Positions 10,077-20,553 are shown, counted from the first letter of the stretch. The stretch: 64,000 bases of DNA from Heliorestis acidaminivorans (GCF_008933955.1 NZ_WBXO01000003.1:266757-330756); one strand, 5' to 3'. Translations and numbers: made by a program. Notes: a model not told the origin generated them from the letters alone.

Positions 10077-10361
10077 ATGATGACGCTAGAAGATAAGCTC
10101 TTTCTCGTTCGCTTCCAACCAGATGATCGCAGTCACATACACATTAACAGCAACGACCTATGTCAAAAGGAATGTCCCGATAAGCCTTGTACCTTCATTT
10201 GCCCTGCCATGGTTTATGCGTGGAATAAAGAAACAGCCTCAATCAACGTAGGCTACGAAGGTTGCCTAGAATGTGGCACTTGCCGCTATGGCTGTCCTCG
10301 CGACAACATCCACTGGGTCAACCCCCGGGGAGGCTTTGGTGTGATGTATAAGTTTGGCTGA
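10077..10361 (+). CDS. fixX: ferredoxin-like protein FixX
   Basis: FixX is the iron-sulfur partner of FixC. With the ATG at 10077 it has 94 residues. CxxCxxCxxxCP spans 63-73, and four more Cys at 29, 33, 38 and 42 are arranged so that two [4Fe-4S] clusters are possible. The frame extends to a GTG at 10068, but that codon is too close to the GAGGCGG ribosome site, so the ATG is preferred. A 119-base gap separates it from fixC, without an obvious terminator. No nif gene is visible nearby. Confidence 0.93.
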   Translation: MMTLEDKLFLVRFQPDDRSHIHINSNDLCQKECPDKPCTFICPAMVYAWNKETASINVGYEGCLECGTCRYGCPRDNIHWVNPRGGFGVMYKFG

Positions 10362-10393
10362 GTTTAACCATAACCTAACCTTCCTCCCCAGGA

Positions 10394-10418
10394 GGCCAAG
10401 GGGACGTTTCGTTTGCCA
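10394..10418 (+). repeat. palindromic intergenic repeat, copy 2
   Basis: GGCCAAGGGGACGTTTCGTT with a TTGCC right arm is nearly identical to the copy after nrfA. It lies 33 bases after the fixX stop, just before the terminator. Confidence 0.55.
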
Positions 10419-10437
10419 TGCTTTTTCACTAAAAACA

Positions 10438-10478
10438 AAAGCTCCTGAATCGGCTTGGTATGCTGATTCAGGAGCTTT
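10438..10478. terminator. bidirectional terminator after fixX
   Basis: Fourteen-base arms (AAAGCTCCTGAATC and its complement) sit between the convergent fixX and small membrane protein genes, with A-rich and T-rich flanks on the appropriate sides. Confidence 0.88.
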
Positions 10479-10505
10479 CCCTTTGTGTTTAAGTCATATT
10501 AATAC

Positions 10506-10736
10506 TTATCTTATTTCATTTTGCTTGTCTGGGTACTTCACAAAAGTCTTGTACATGATGAAAAGATAAGACCCCAAAAAAGCTATCCAAACTAGGGGCA
10601 AATAGGCCAAGAAAAATTGGTTAAGATAGACTCCCAAAAGTATGCCTATTGAAAAAAGACATACTTTCAACAAGGAAAAGTCAACCATGTTGTAATGCTT
10701 CGTAGCACCAAAAGCTTTGTCCATCCAGTTTTTCAT
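10506..10736 (-). CDS. small two-helix membrane protein
   Basis: Seventy-six residues with two hydrophobic helices (about 22-41 and 46-64) and charged ends. A GAGGTG ribosome site precedes the ATG and a terminator follows, so the gene looks real. The pattern 'LLKVCLFSIGILLGVY' resembles small proteins in clostridial genomes that are often labelled phosphate-permease-like without functional evidence. I assign no function. Confidence 0.7.
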   Translation of the reverse strand: MKNWMDKAFGATKHYNMVDFSLLKVCLFSIGILLGVYLNQFFLAYLPLVWIAFLGSYLFIMYKTFVKYPDKQNEIR

Positions 10737-10983
10737 TACTACACCTCATTAAGATTAACTTGCCACAAAATTAATGGGCAAAACCGTTTGGTATAGTATT
10801 CGAAAAAAATGTTATGTAAGCGACGACAAGTCCCTTGGTATAGAAGCGAATTTTCCTTCTAATTGTTATGTAACCATAGACAAAGATCAGGCATCATGAG
10901 CCCCCCTTAATTGGTTGCTTTGATAGCAAGTTGCTGAACTTTTTTAAAAAAGACCCTGCTCAATCATCTCTACTTCTTCCTCC
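10737..10983. other. intergenic region with an imperfect repeat
   Basis: Between the small membrane protein and the HD-GYP gene. TTGGTATAG...CGAA followed by TGTTATGTAA occurs twice (about 10788-10818 and 10835-10873). The first copy lies where the promoter of the minus-strand small gene would be. No coding potential seen. Confidence 0.35.
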
Positions 10984-12084
10984 TCAGCCTTCCTCCCCAT
11001 CCCGAAACACTTCAGAAATCTCTTTAAACTTATTCTCTATGCGCAGGAAGGACTCCACAACAGCTGGATCAAAATGCTTACCCGATTCATTAATGATAAT
11101 AGCGTGGGCTACATCGTGGGGCATTGGATTTTTATAGACTCGTTTGCTAATTAAGGCGTCATAGACGTCCGCTAGAGCCATGAGTCTAGCTGGAAACGGT
11201 ATCTCTTCTCCGGCAAGGCCTTCAGGGTAGCCGCTTCCATCCCATTTTTCATGATGGGACAGAGCAATTTCCTTGGCACAACGTAAAAAAGTCTCCCGCT
11301 GTCCCATTAACAGCTCTGCTCGCACAATTGCATCTCTACCTAAGGTTGTATGAGTCTTCATTAATTCAAATTCTTCATCGGTCAACCGTCCTGGCTTGAG
11401 CAAAATATGATCTGGAATGCCTACTTTACCAATATCGTGAAGAGGTGCCGATTGTATAAGCAGTTGAATCTTCTCTGGCGTAAGATAATCTTGAAAGCGT
11501 TCATGTTCTTGAAGATCAAGGGCTAGTTCTTGTATATACTGCTGTGTACGACGAAGATGATTGCCTGTCTCATTATCCCGCGTTTCCGCTAGCGACGCCA
11601 TGGCTACAATGGATACTTTTTGAGTCAAGGTGATTTCTTCCATGCGCCTGATCACTTCTGTTTCTAGATAGGAGTTTTTATCTTTAAGAAAATCTCTTGC
11701 CTCTTTCAAGGTCAGATGTGTCTTAATGCGAGAAAAAAGAATTGGTGGACTAATCGGTTTGACAATATAATCTACAGCGCCTAAGGTCAATCCTTTTTGT
11801 TCATCTTCCACTTTGCTCAACGCTGTTAGAAAAATCACCGGAATATCAGCAAGAATGGGATCTTCTTTAAGTCGCTTACATGTCTCATAGCCATCCATTT
11901 TAGGCATCAGAATATCGAGTAATATAAGATCAGGTGGTGCCGCTTTGGCAACATGTAAGGCCATTTCTCCGTTAGTGGCAATTTTTACTTTGTATGTATC
12001 TTTTAGCAAGCCACTCACAAGAGATAAGTTATCAGGCGTGTCATCGACAACGAGAATTACCTTCTTTTCTCCATCTCTATTCAT
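10984..12084 (-). CDS. response regulator with HD-GYP c-di-GMP phosphodiesterase domain
   Basis: A 366-aa RpfG-like regulator. An N-terminal receiver domain has the acidic pair at 14-15 and phospho-acceptor Asp57 (LLLDILMPKMDG). A short helical linker leads to an HD-GYP domain with HDIGK at 216-220 and HHEKWDGSGYPEGL at 277-290. HD-GYP domains hydrolyse cyclic di-GMP. The gene overlaps the end of the hybrid kinase gene by four bases, so kinase and regulator are translated together and almost certainly work as a pair. The output is probably a change in c-di-GMP level. Confidence 0.93.
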   Translation of the reverse strand: MNRDGEKKVILVVDDTPDNLSLVSGLLKDTYKVKIATNGEMALHVAKAAPPDLILLDILMPKMDGYETCKRLKEDPILADIPVIFLTALSKVEDEQKGLTLGAVDYIVKPISPPILFSRIKTHLTLKEARDFLKDKNSYLETEVIRRMEEITLTQKVSIVAMASLAETRDNETGNHLRRTQQYIQELALDLQEHERFQDYLTPEKIQLLIQSAPLHDIGKVGIPDHILLKPGRLTDEEFELMKTHTTLGRDAIVRAELLMGQRETFLRCAKEIALSHHEKWDGSGYPEGLAGEEIPFPARLMALADVYDALISKRVYKNPMPHDVAHAIIINESGKHFDPAVVESFLRIENKFKEISEVFRDGEEG

Positions 12085-15000
12085 GATTCTCTATCTCCCA
12101 CATCAAGGTCACTGAGGATGCTCAGCGCCTTATCAAACTCAAAGTTTTTGATGGCTTTTTCCAATTGAACAATAGCGTCAACTTTGCAATGTTGTAGCAA
12201 GCCTTCACGTTGAGAATCGAAAAAATCAATAGCTTCACTGTCGTATTCAGACAAGAAAGTTTTTAGTTTGGCTAATTGAGGTGCTACCTTGGCGTAATCT
12301 ATTTGTGCTTTAGGCGCAGATTCCTCCCGTAGTTGGCTCTGAATTCCCTCAATGACCTGCTCTAGTTGCTGGGAAAATTGATGGAGCAGTTCTTGAAAAT
12401 CTTCTGGCAAGGGAGCTTCTTTTTCAGACTTTCGCAAGCTTTCTTCAATGGCGGCAGAGGCTTTGCTTACTTCATAGGCTCCAAGATTAGCCGCCACTCC
12501 TTTGACAGTGTGGGCAATTCTTGTTGCAAGTGCCTTGTCATTCTCGCGAAGAGCTTCTCTTAATATCGCTGGCGCCTCTTTTTGGTTTTCTGCAAACTGC
12601 CTTAATAACTTTTTATACAATGAACCATTGCCTACTAATCGCTTCAAGCCCTCTTCAGCATCAATTCCTCTGATGGATTGAAGGTCACTGTCGATAGGCT
12701 CTGTCCCCCTACTAAAAGGCCTTGTAGGTAGAAACTCCTTCCCTATGCCTTTATGGGGATTAAACTTTGCCAAGGTCGTGAAAAGCACCTGTGGATCGAT
12801 CGGTTTAAGCACATGACCTTTCATTCCCACGGCAAAGCACCGGTCTCGTTCTCGTTCCATAGCCCAGGCTGTTAAGGCTATAAGTGGCAAATCGGGATAG
12901 GCTTTGTTAATGATCTGCGCCGCCTCGAAACCATCCATTTCTGGCATTTCTAGATCTAGAAGCACTAGGTCGTAGAAATTATTCTCATCAGTAGAAAAAA
13001 TCTTATCTACCGCTTCTTTACCCGTAGCTACTACGTCTACAGAGATGCCCTGACCTTGTAGCAGTTCAACAGCAATTTGCTGATTTACTTCATTATCTTC
13101 TGCTAACAGCACCTGTAGACCTGCTAAATTGTAATCCACTTCTCTGATCAAAAAACTGTTAAGCATACTTCCTTTTGCTGGTGCGAAGATCTCTACAATT
13201 TTATCAATCAGCATAGATTGACCAATTGGCTTGATCAAAAGGCCTTCTAAGGACAGCTCCTCAGTTTTTTGCCGCAGTTCCTCTCGATCAAAAGCGCTGA
13301 TCATTACTATGGCAGGCATTGATGCTGAATCATAACTTTCTTTGATCAGTCGGGCTACCTCTAAGCCATTGATACCTGGCATCTGCCAGTCCAAAAAAAT
13401 AAGTCCAAAAGGATCTATCTGTTGCTCTCGTTGCAAAATAGCTAGTGCTTCTTCCCCACTTACTGCCGCATCAACACGAAAGCCTGCTGATTGGAGATAT
13501 TCAATTAATATTTCTTGAGCCATGGGATTGTCATCGACAACAAGCATGCGCATATTATTCAACACTTCAGGAATGATCGTACGTTCTTGCTGTTGCACTT
13601 CCGATAATTCAAACCAGACGTTAAAAGTAAAGCGACTTCCCACACCAAGTTTGCTTTCAACGCCTATCGTTCCATCCATCATCTCCACCAACCGCTTGCT
13701 AATAGAAAGACCTAAGCCAGTGCCTCCATGTTTTCGCGTTGTAGAACCATCGGCTTGCGTAAAAGGTTGAAACAACTTGTCTGCCACTTCTGGTGAAAGA
13801 CCAATTCCCGTATCGCTAACGTTAAACTGAAGTTGTACCTTGTTGTTTTTGCGCTCTAACAATTGTACATCGACAGAAACAAGACCTTCTGAGGTAAATT
13901 TCAGAGCATTATTAACCAAATTGGTTAGCACCTGTCCAAGACGCAAGGGATCACCAACGAGATTTCTCGGTAAATCGGCAGGAATATGGTACAAGAATTC
14001 CAAACCTTTTTCACTAGCTTTGCTACAATTAAAGTCGACAACAGTTTGCATTACATCGTCTAAGAAAAAGTCAATTTGCTCCATCGAAAGATTATCTGAT
14101 TCGATTTTGGAAAAGTCGAGAATATCGTTAATAATTTGCAACAAGGCTGTTCCAGCGTTATATATCTTCCCTACATAATCGCGCTGTTTGGCCGTCAGCT
14201 CTGTTTTTAAGGTGAGGTAAGCCATTCCAATGATGGCATTCATAGGCGTACGTATTTCATGACTCATATTAGCAAGGAACATGGACTTAGCTTCTGTCGC
14301 TTCTTCTGCTTCCCGTCTCGCTTGTCTGAGTTCTTCTTCCTTTTGTCTTAATTCGCTTACATCGACAATAATGCCAGTAAGACCGCCAGGACTGCCGTCG
14401 GAGAGGCGAAAACCAGAGATCCAGAAGAGAACATCATGCAATTTTCCATCGCTAAAGGGCAACTGTAAAGAATCATGAAAAACAGTACCTTCTCGAATGA
14501 CCCGCTCAACTTGCTGTTCATAATGGTCTCGATACTCTTTGGGGAAAAAATCCATATCGAAAGTAGTTTTGCCAATCAGTTCAACGCCTTTGACACCCAA
14601 AGCCGCCTCATAGGCTTTGTTGCACCCCAAAAACTTACCGTCACTATCTCTGTAGAATATAGGGTTGGGAATATCGTCAATCAATTTTTCTATAAAGGCG
14701 AGCTGATCCAATAGATCTTTTTGCGCTTTTTTCAGATCAGAAATATCCTCTTGAATAGCAACAAAGTGAGTTATCTCTCCCTTTTCATCGGTAAGCGGCG
14801 CGATAACTAGATTTTCCCAGTATAGTTCGCCATTCTTTTTCTTGTTGATAAGCTCACCGCGCCATTCTTGTCCTGCTTTGATATTTGTCCAAAGTTCTTT
14901 AAAAAGGCTCTGTGGTGTTAGATCAGACTTTAAGATACGAGGATTGGCACCAATTGCTTCTTCTTGTGAATAGCCTGTGATTTTGCAAAAGTTAGGATTG

Positions 15001-16346
15001 ACATATTCTATGGTGCCATCCTTATCTGTAATCACAATGGTTACAGGATTCTGTTCTATGGCTTGGGAAAGTTTATGTAGTTCAAAAGTTCGAGCACGAA
15101 CTGTATCTTCCAGGTTTTCAGTGGCCTCACGAATCATTCGGCGCATTTCTTCCTGCGCATCTGCTAGACGATTGATCTCTTCCCACTCCGTCTTTTTGAA
15201 TGGAGTAGGTGAAAAATCCAAATTACCAATACGTTCACTTTGCTCTAACAACTGACGCAAGGGCTTGCTAATTCTTTTGGAAATTTCATTGGACAACAAA
15301 AAAGATAAGCCAATCACAGTAACCATAAGCAAGGTCATGGCTAAGAGCCAGCGTTCTCGCTCATGGGCAAATTGACTTTCTGGTACAAAAGTAGCAACAA
15401 AAAAATTATGCTTCCCGAGAGTAATTGGTGTAAATAAGGCAAGCCAAACTTCACCGTTACTACTGTAGCGAATCAGTTCATTAGCTTTCCACTCTCCCTT
15501 TGACCAACTAGAATAGCCAGCTAAGAGAGAGTCATCGCCTAATTCTGCAACGGTATGAACAACGAGGCTTTGATCCATCGGCTGTGGCAATGAGTCAAAG
15601 CTTGGTAACCCGATTACCTTTCCTTCCCGATCGAGAACAGCAACATAACCTCGCTCCCCAATCGTGGTAGAAGAAGTTAGGCGCGACAAATCTCGCAAAG
15701 ATACATCAATTCCCAAGACATATTGAGTGCCTTTTTGATCCTTAAAAGGCAAAGAGGCTGTTATGCCAGGTTCTTCTTTGGTAAAGAAAATATAAGGATC
15801 AGTCCAGAATACTTCCTCTTCCCCTATTGACATGGCACCGATAAACCAGGGTCTGGTGCGACAATCATAATCACTGGTGATTTGCTTCTCTTCAAAAAGC
15901 TTTCCTTCATCATCCCAGTACAGCCATGTGGCTGTTCCAGGGTAACGTTCAGGAAAAGTCAATCTACTGCGCCAACCGCTAACATCTTGAAATAGGATAC
16001 GTTCTTGAGAATCTTCTCTCGCTAAAAAGAGAGCCGATAAAGCCTCATTGTGTCGTAGGGCAGGCATAAAAAGTTCTGTAAAGGTATTAAGATCATCTTC
16101 TGCTAAAAACCCGTAGAGCGTATAATCTCGAGCTGTAAAAAGCTGACGTTCTGCAGAGGAAAAAAACTCATCGACTTTATCCTGAATCTCCGTTGAAGAT
16201 TGCCGTATTTCACTATCGGCCACTCGTTCCATAGCAGGATTGATAATGAATTCAAGAACAGCATAGGAAAATAATATAATAATGAAGAACATCGTCATAG
16301 CAATGCGAAAAAATAGACCTCGCCGGATTTTTTGCGGTCCTATCAT
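12081..16346 (-). CDS. giant hybrid sensor histidine kinase (Cache-HAMP-PAS-PAS-HisKA-HATPase-REC-REC-HPt)
   Basis: A 1421-aa membrane kinase. Helices at about 14-34 and 334-352 flank a large extracytoplasmic Cache-type sensor. HAMP, then PAS domains at about 430-540 and 550-665, follow. The kinase core has His696 in [14 protein letters not shown], an ATPase domain with DTGIGL and GGTGLGLSI, then receivers with Asp986 and Asp1131. A C-terminal HPt domain has His1279 (RIAHTVKG). The complete internal phosphorelay ends at an HPt that can phosphorylate the downstream HD-GYP regulator. The ligand is unknown. Confidence 0.93.
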   Translation of the reverse strand: MIGPQKIRRGLFFRIAMTMFFIIILFSYAVLEFIINPAMERVADSEIRQSSTEIQDKVDEFFSSAERQLFTARDYTLYGFLAEDDLNTFTELFMPALRHNEALSALFLAREDSQERILFQDVSGWRSRLTFPERYPGTATWLYWDDEGKLFEEKQITSDYDCRTRPWFIGAMSIGEEEVFWTDPYIFFTKEEPGITASLPFKDQKGTQYVLGIDVSLRDLSRLTSSTTIGERGYVAVLDREGKVIGLPSFDSLPQPMDQSLVVHTVAELGDDSLLAGYSSWSKGEWKANELIRYSSNGEVWLALFTPITLGKHNFFVATFVPESQFAHERERWLLAMTLLMVTVIGLSFLLSNEISKRISKPLRQLLEQSERIGNLDFSPTPFKKTEWEEINRLADAQEEMRRMIREATENLEDTVRARTFELHKLSQAIEQNPVTIVITDKDGTIEYVNPNFCKITGYSQEEAIGANPRILKSDLTPQSLFKELWTNIKAGQEWRGELINKKKNGELYWENLVIAPLTDEKGEITHFVAIQEDISDLKKAQKDLLDQLAFIEKLIDDIPNPIFYRDSDGKFLGCNKAYEAALGVKGVELIGKTTFDMDFFPKEYRDHYEQQVERVIREGTVFHDSLQLPFSDGKLHDVLFWISGFRLSDGSPGGLTGIIVDVSELRQKEEELRQARREAEEATEAKSMFLANMSHEIRTPMNAIIGMAYLTLKTELTAKQRDYVGKIYNAGTALLQIINDILDFSKIESDNLSMEQIDFFLDDVMQTVVDFNCSKASEKGLEFLYHIPADLPRNLVGDPLRLGQVLTNLVNNALKFTSEGLVSVDVQLLERKNNKVQLQFNVSDTGIGLSPEVADKLFQPFTQADGSTTRKHGGTGLGLSISKRLVEMMDGTIGVESKLGVGSRFTFNVWFELSEVQQQERTIIPEVLNNMRMLVVDDNPMAQEILIEYLQSAGFRVDAAVSGEEALAILQREQQIDPFGLIFLDWQMPGINGLEVARLIKESYDSASMPAIVMISAFDREELRQKTEELSLEGLLIKPIGQSMLIDKIVEIFAPAKGSMLNSFLIREVDYNLAGLQVLLAEDNEVNQQIAVELLQGQGISVDVVATGKEAVDKIFSTDENNFYDLVLLDLEMPEMDGFEAAQIINKAYPDLPLIALTAWAMERERDRCFAVGMKGHVLKPIDPQVLFTTLAKFNPHKGIGKEFLPTRPFSRGTEPIDSDLQSIRGIDAEEGLKRLVGNGSLYKKLLRQFAENQKEAPAILREALRENDKALATRIAHTVKGVAANLGAYEVSKASAAIEESLRKSEKEAPLPEDFQELLHQFSQQLEQVIEGIQSQLREESAPKAQIDYAKVAPQLAKLKTFLSEYDSEAIDFFDSQREGLLQHCKVDAIVQLEKAIKNFEFDKALSILSDLDVGDRES

Positions 16347-16724
16347 TACAATCCTATCCTTTCGCCAAGAAAAGAGCTTATGAAGCAGTAAGATATAGCA
16401 AAAATAGTTATACTTACTTATTCGTTGAATAATTTACTTGTCCTTTTCTTGATGCTAGAGCAATGCGAAATAATAAGGTTGTTGATCATGACCTAATCGA
16501 TAAGCCCAACGAATCAAGAGTTCGTTGGGGCTTATTTAATGGAGTACTAATTAATGAAGCGCATAAACATAAGCATTATGCATTGTGCCACCTATCAATT
16601 AAGTTATGGACTTTGGCCTCAGAAAAAATGTTTTTCTAGTACTAAAAAGGATTTGCCTTATACATGCAGAAGTGGCTATACATTATAAAAAGTTTTCACA
16701 ATAAAGAAAAGAAAGGAGACAACC
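16347..16724. promoter_or_regulatory. divergent intergenic region before the PstS-like/chemoreceptor operon
   Basis: Holds start signals for the kinase (minus) and the binding-protein operon (plus). A hairpin at 16500-16535 (ATAAGCCC-AACGAA paired with TTCGTT-GGGGCTTAT) lacks a T tail in either direction and so is not a normal terminator. A possible plus-strand promoter is TTGCCT at 16653-16658, an 18-nt gap, and TATACA at 16677-16682. No coding potential. Confidence 0.4.
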
Positions 16725-17594
16725 ATGGTATCAAAGAGATATAGGAAGCCCTACGGAGTTTTGCTTTTGCTCGCTTTCATCATAGGAAGCACCTTAGCAA
16801 CTTTCACGATTGCCCAGTCCGCACAAGCAATGGCAGCGCTCCGAGTTACGGGAGCCACAACCCTACAGCCTGTAGCTGAAGAATTAGCAGAGATCTATAA
16901 AGACCGCTACGGAGGGGAAGTACATATTGAAGGTGGCGGCAGTGGAACTGGCATTAACAACGTTGTACAAGGGCAAGCCCAGCTAGGTGCTGTTTCTCGG
17001 GCTCTAAGAGACAGTGAAAAGGCCCTAGTTCAATACAAAACAGTGGGCTATGATGCCCTCGTTTTTATCGTTAATGAACAAAACCCCATCGAAGCCATCG
17101 ACAAGGATCTTGTGGTGAAAATCTTTCAAGGCCACATTAAGAACTGGAACGAAGTAACTGCTTGGAATCAGCCTGTTACACTTGTTTCCAAAGAACAAGG
17201 AAGAGCAACCTTAGATCTATTTGAAGAATATAGCCAATTGGCCCATCAAGAGAAAAAAGAAGCCACAGGCCAGAGAATTGCCAAGGAAGCTTTTGAAATT
17301 GGTTCAAACCTAGAAGGCGCAACCCTAACCGGTGGCATTCCTGGAGCCATCGGCTATGTTTCTTTAGGGACAGCTCAATCGCTTCTAGATCGAGGCATGC
17401 CTATAAAAATATTGGCTCTAGACGGTGTTGCCGCGGAACAAAGGACTGTTCAAAATGGGACCTATCCGATCATTCGCGATCTCCTATTCGTCTATAAGGA
17501 CCAAAGTAATACCATCAATCAATATCTTGATCTTTATGATGAAGAAAGTGGCCAACAGATTATGCAGAGCCATGGCTTTGTACCTGCCAATTAG
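16725..17594 (+). CDS. PstS-like phosphate/anion-binding protein
   Basis: A 289-aa secreted binding protein of the PstS superfamily (PBP-like). A signal peptide or membrane anchor covers about residues 12-36. The mature start LRVTGATTLQPVAEELAE and IEGGGSGTGINNV are typical of the oxyanion-binding loops, and AVSRALRDSE, IFQGHIKNWNEV and IPGAIGYVSLG follow the family order. GAAAGGAG precedes the ATG. No pstCAB transport genes are present; the next gene, 18 bases on, is a chemoreceptor. The protein may therefore act as a sensing rather than a transport component. Confidence 0.88.
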   Translation: MVSKRYRKPYGVLLLLAFIIGSTLATFTIAQSAQAMAALRVTGATTLQPVAEELAEIYKDRYGGEVHIEGGGSGTGINNVVQGQAQLGAVSRALRDSEKALVQYKTVGYDALVFIVNEQNPIEAIDKDLVVKIFQGHIKNWNEVTAWNQPVTLVSKEQGRATLDLFEEYSQLAHQEKKEATGQRIAKEAFEIGSNLEGATLTGGIPGAIGYVSLGTAQSLLDRGMPIKILALDGVAAEQRTVQNGTYPIIRDLLFVYKDQSNTINQYLDLYDEESGQQIMQSHGFVPAN

Positions 17595-17612
17595 ATTTGA
17601 AGGAGCTTACAT

Positions 17613-19259
17613 ATGGTATCGAAGAAAAGCACTTCCCTTCGCGTAAAAATCATGGCACCCATTGCCGTGGTTGGAATCTTAATCTTAATGCTTTTAAGCA
17701 GTAACCTTGTTTTTACCAAAACCTATGTTGCCAAGATCATGGAAACGCGGCAAACGCTAAATCAACTAAATAACTCTATTATGAATGTGCAAAGTGCAAC
17801 GCAGACCGGAATTATTACGGAAGATGAGCAATATGCCATTGAAACAGCGAAAGAATCTTTACAGGCTTTTGCCTTGCTTGACCGGCTAGATGGCTTAGAA
17901 GAAGAGCTTGCCTGGGAATTACGTGAAAGCTACACCTACTTTTACGGGACCTTGGTTTCTACCAACTCCCTTTTCTTGGAAAACAGGCTTCAAGAGGCAC
18001 AAGAACGACTGCAGGAAGCGGAAGCTGTCGTTCAACAAATGCAAAGTGAAATGAATCAGAATCTACGCTTACAAATGGAAAAGTATGAGAGAGCAGTTAG
18101 TATTCAAAGCGGATTGTTGATTCTAACCCTACTCGCTACCATCGTAGGCTTTTCCTATCTTGGATTCATCGTTTTACCAGCCATGATTAAGCCGTTACGT
18201 AATCTAGCAGAACAGATGGGAGATTTTGCACAAGGCCAAGGGGACTTGCGTAAGCGTATGGAAGTGACCAGTAACGATGAAATCGGCCTCTTAGCCCAGC
18301 GTTTTAATGATTTTCTAGACAACCAAAGTAAAATGATCGATTCCTTAAAAAATATCGGCCACACTATAGGTAGATCAAGTCAAGATTTATCAAGAATTAT
18401 GGATGAATCGTCCAAAGCGATGGAGCAAGTCGGCCATACGGTAACTGATGTAGCTCATGCCGTTGATCGGACTGCTGAGTCATCCCAGGATATTGAAGGC
18501 TCAACGAAAACACTGCTGTCCCAATCGTTACAAATCAACCGCTTTAGCCAATCTGCTACAGAGCAAAGCCGTCAAGCCGAGCAAAGGGCCAATGAAGGCG
18601 CCCAAGTTTTAGAGGAAGCTTTAGCATCTGCTAGTCAGGTATCTCAAACAGCGCAAAATGCAGCCCATACCTTGCAAGCCTTAGACAATGCCTCTACTCG
18701 AATATCTGAAGTCGTAACGATGATCGCCTCTATCTCTGAGCAAATTAACCTGCTAGCCTTAAATGCTGCTATAGAAGCATCGCGAGCCGGCGAACAAGGT
18801 CGTGGCTTTGCTGTAGTGGCCGATGAAGTGCGTAAGCTCGCTGAAGAGAGCGCACAGTCAACAGCTGAAATTACTAAGCTGATTCGAGAAGTTACCAGCC
18901 GAGCCCAAGAAGCTGTACAAGTGATGGCTGAATCAGATAGAACAGTAAATCAAGTCGTAAACAAAACAGAAAAAGCAGGCCAAAGCTTTAGAGGCATTCA
19001 AAAAGATGTCTCTCAATTGGCAACGCAAATGGTGGAGATTGATGATGCTTTACAGAAGCAGACTCAAGCAGTAGAAAAAATCCAAACCTCTCTTGCTGTT
19101 ATTACGGAAGGAAGTGTCGAAACAGCCGCTTCAGCTCAAGAAATGAGCGCTAGTGTGGAAGAGCAAATCGCGACCATTGAAAGCATCGGTCACTCTGCCC
19201 AGGAGCTGGCCTTATCTGTAGAAAAGCTAAACAGCCTGGTCCAGCAATTTAAGACCTAA
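17613..19259 (+). CDS. methyl-accepting chemotaxis protein, partner of PstS-like protein
   Basis: A 548-aa chemoreceptor with membrane helices at about 12-34 and 165-187. The outer domain between them is only about 130 residues, predicted helical and coiled-coil rich (four-helix-bundle size). A HAMP segment ([19 protein letters not shown]) and the signalling tip [20 protein letters not shown] follow. It is co-transcribed with a PstS-like binding protein, which suggests that a loaded binding protein docks on the receptor, as MalE does on Tar. AAGGAG precedes the start. Confidence 0.92.
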   Translation: MVSKKSTSLRVKIMAPIAVVGILILMLLSSNLVFTKTYVAKIMETRQTLNQLNNSIMNVQSATQTGIITEDEQYAIETAKESLQAFALLDRLDGLEEELAWELRESYTYFYGTLVSTNSLFLENRLQEAQERLQEAEAVVQQMQSEMNQNLRLQMEKYERAVSIQSGLLILTLLATIVGFSYLGFIVLPAMIKPLRNLAEQMGDFAQGQGDLRKRMEVTSNDEIGLLAQRFNDFLDNQSKMIDSLKNIGHTIGRSSQDLSRIMDESSKAMEQVGHTVTDVAHAVDRTAESSQDIEGSTKTLLSQSLQINRFSQSATEQSRQAEQRANEGAQVLEEALASASQVSQTAQNAAHTLQALDNASTRISEVVTMIASISEQINLLALNAAIEASRAGEQGRGFAVVADEVRKLAEESAQSTAEITKLIREVTSRAQEAVQVMAESDRTVNQVVNKTEKAGQSFRGIQKDVSQLATQMVEIDDALQKQTQAVEKIQTSLAVITEGSVETAASAQEMSASVEEQIATIESIGHSAQELALSVEKLNSLVQQFKT

Positions 19260-19276
19260 GAGTGCCAGTTCTTTAG

Positions 19277-19308
19277 GAACACAGGGGGACGGTTCCGCTG
19301 TGTCATCT
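19277..19308 (+). repeat. palindromic repeat of GGGGGACGGTTCC type
   Basis: GAACACAGGGGGACGGTTCC followed by GCTGTGTC forms an imperfect palindrome with ACACAG/CTGTGT arms, 18 bases after the chemoreceptor stop. Similar GGGACGGTTC palindromes are common in clostridial genomes. It is a relative of the GGGGACG repeats elsewhere in this window. Confidence 0.55.
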
Positions 19309-19397
19309 CTGTGTCCTAGAAGTAGCGAGGAACACCCTACAACCCCTATCGGGATCCTGGAAAAGGAATGAAGCTTTTTAAGAGTCGCCCATAGAGC

Positions 19398-19436
19398 AAA
19401 AAACCGTTAAGAGTGAAAGGCTCTTAACGGTTTTTT
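19398..19436. terminator. bidirectional terminator between chemoreceptor and phn operon
   Basis: Stem AAACCGTTAAGAG with its complement, 7-nt loop, followed by six T on the plus strand and also by T-rich sequence on the minus strand. It ends both converging transcripts. Confidence 0.88.
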
Positions 19437-19531
19437 GTTTAACTTATCAATTTGAAAAGTACTCCGTCACCCGTCTTCGATAGTCCGTAGACACACCAAT
19501 ACCAAGTGCTTAAAGAACAATGTACAATTGC

Positions 19532-20341
19532 CTATGTTACTGCAACTTTCGGTAGGCAAAAATATCTCTCACAAACTTGTTGATATATTGCTTGAGAAGA
19601 AGAGGCCATAAAGGTTATGGGCGTTCCAGTTAAATCTACCTTTTCTGCAAAAGGGTTGCCATAATAGCCACCAACTTCTGTTAAGACAATTGTAGCCGCT
19701 GAAAAGTCCCAGGATTTTAGCTTGGCCGATATATAGATGTCTATATTGCCTAGAGCGATCTGACAAATAGACAGTGATGCAGAACCACTACAGCGGTGTC
19801 CTCTTATTTCTTTGGCTAGATCAAAGAGTTTAATATGTTCTTTATAATAAAAGCTTTCAATGCTATTTAGGCTTATATCGGCGATAGCGTTTCTTAATAG
19901 CGGTGGCTTGCGTGGAGGAATTCTACAATCGTTCACAAAACTACCTCGACCACTTATGGCCCAATAGATGTGGTCTTTCATAACATCATAGACTATACCT
20001 AAGCAAGGTTGGCTATTATAATAAAGAGCCACAGAAATAGCAAAGTTATTTTGAAAGTTAATAAAGTTTGTTGTTCCATCAATAGGGTCAATGATCCATA
20101 CATAGCCTTTCAAATCATCTTTTTCTTCTTTTTCCTCGCTAATAATACCATGATCGGGATAATTATTCTTGATATGATGGATAAGGTATTCTTCGATTTT
20201 GACATCGAATTCCGTTAATAGCTCTCTATGGTCATTTTCTTTATAGGTACATATTATTTCCTGTTGTATTGCTTTTTTCAACTCTTGACCAGCACATCTT
20301 ACGATTTCTTTGGCAAATACTACAATCTTACTATCTAGCAT
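19532..20341 (-). CDS. inositol monophosphatase family phosphatase at the end of the phn operon
   Basis: A 269-aa Mg-dependent, Li-sensitive-type sugar phosphatase. The motifs are a Glu pair at 69-70, DPIDGTTNF at 85-93 and WDFSAA near residue 209, which form the three-metal active site of the IMPase/CysQ/FBPase-like family. The substrate cannot be told from the motifs. It overlaps the phnL remnant by seven bases and is the last gene of the phosphonate operon. Since phnN and phnP are absent here, it might act on a ribose-phosphate intermediate of C-P lyase metabolism. That role is inference. Confidence 0.82.
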   Translation of the reverse strand: MLDSKIVVFAKEIVRCAGQELKKAIQQEIICTYKENDHRELLTEFDVKIEEYLIHHIKNNYPDHGIISEEKEEKDDLKGYVWIIDPIDGTTNFINFQNNFAISVALYYNSQPCLGIVYDVMKDHIYWAISGRGSFVNDCRIPPRKPPLLRNAIADISLNSIESFYYKEHIKLFDLAKEIRGHRCSGSASLSICQIALGNIDIYISAKLKSWDFSAATIVLTEVGGYYGNPFAEKVDLTGTPITFMASSSQAIYQQVCERYFCLPKVAVT

Positions 20342-20553
20342 ATGATTTTACCTGCCTGCATATTGAAAGTTTTATCGCATAATCCTTCCATGAATTCTAA
20401 GTCATGAAAAATACCTACCATGGAAGTACCTTCTTCTTTCAGTTTCTCTATAAGTGTTTTTACGCTAATCTGACTACATGCTTTAATCCTTTTATCTAAA
20501 TTGTGCAGTGTAAAATATTTTGAGAGATTTTCTACCCTGATAATTTCTTCCAT
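20335..20553 (-). pseudogene. phnL: phnL remnant with internal in-frame deletion
   Basis: A 72-aa ORF whose first 31 residues (MEEIIRVENLSKYFTLHN and on) match the start of PhnL. Residues 32-72 (LIEKLKEEGTSMVGIFHD and on) match its C-terminal end. Full PhnL is about 225 residues, so about 150 residues carrying Walker A, the ABC signature and Walker B are missing, with the join in frame at Val31/Lys32. The product cannot bind or hydrolyse ATP as an ABC protein. It sits in the operon between phnM and the phosphatase gene and still has intact start and stop codons. Confidence 0.85.

Noticed and set aside
10354..10569. Plus-strand ORF overlapping the end of fixX
   Set aside because: It runs through a palindromic repeat and a terminator hairpin and overlaps the small membrane protein gene on the other strand. 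No ribosome site.
16500..16535. Terminator in the divergent region before the PstS-like gene
   Set aside because: There is no T tail on either strand and no gene reads into it, so it is noted only as a hairpin.
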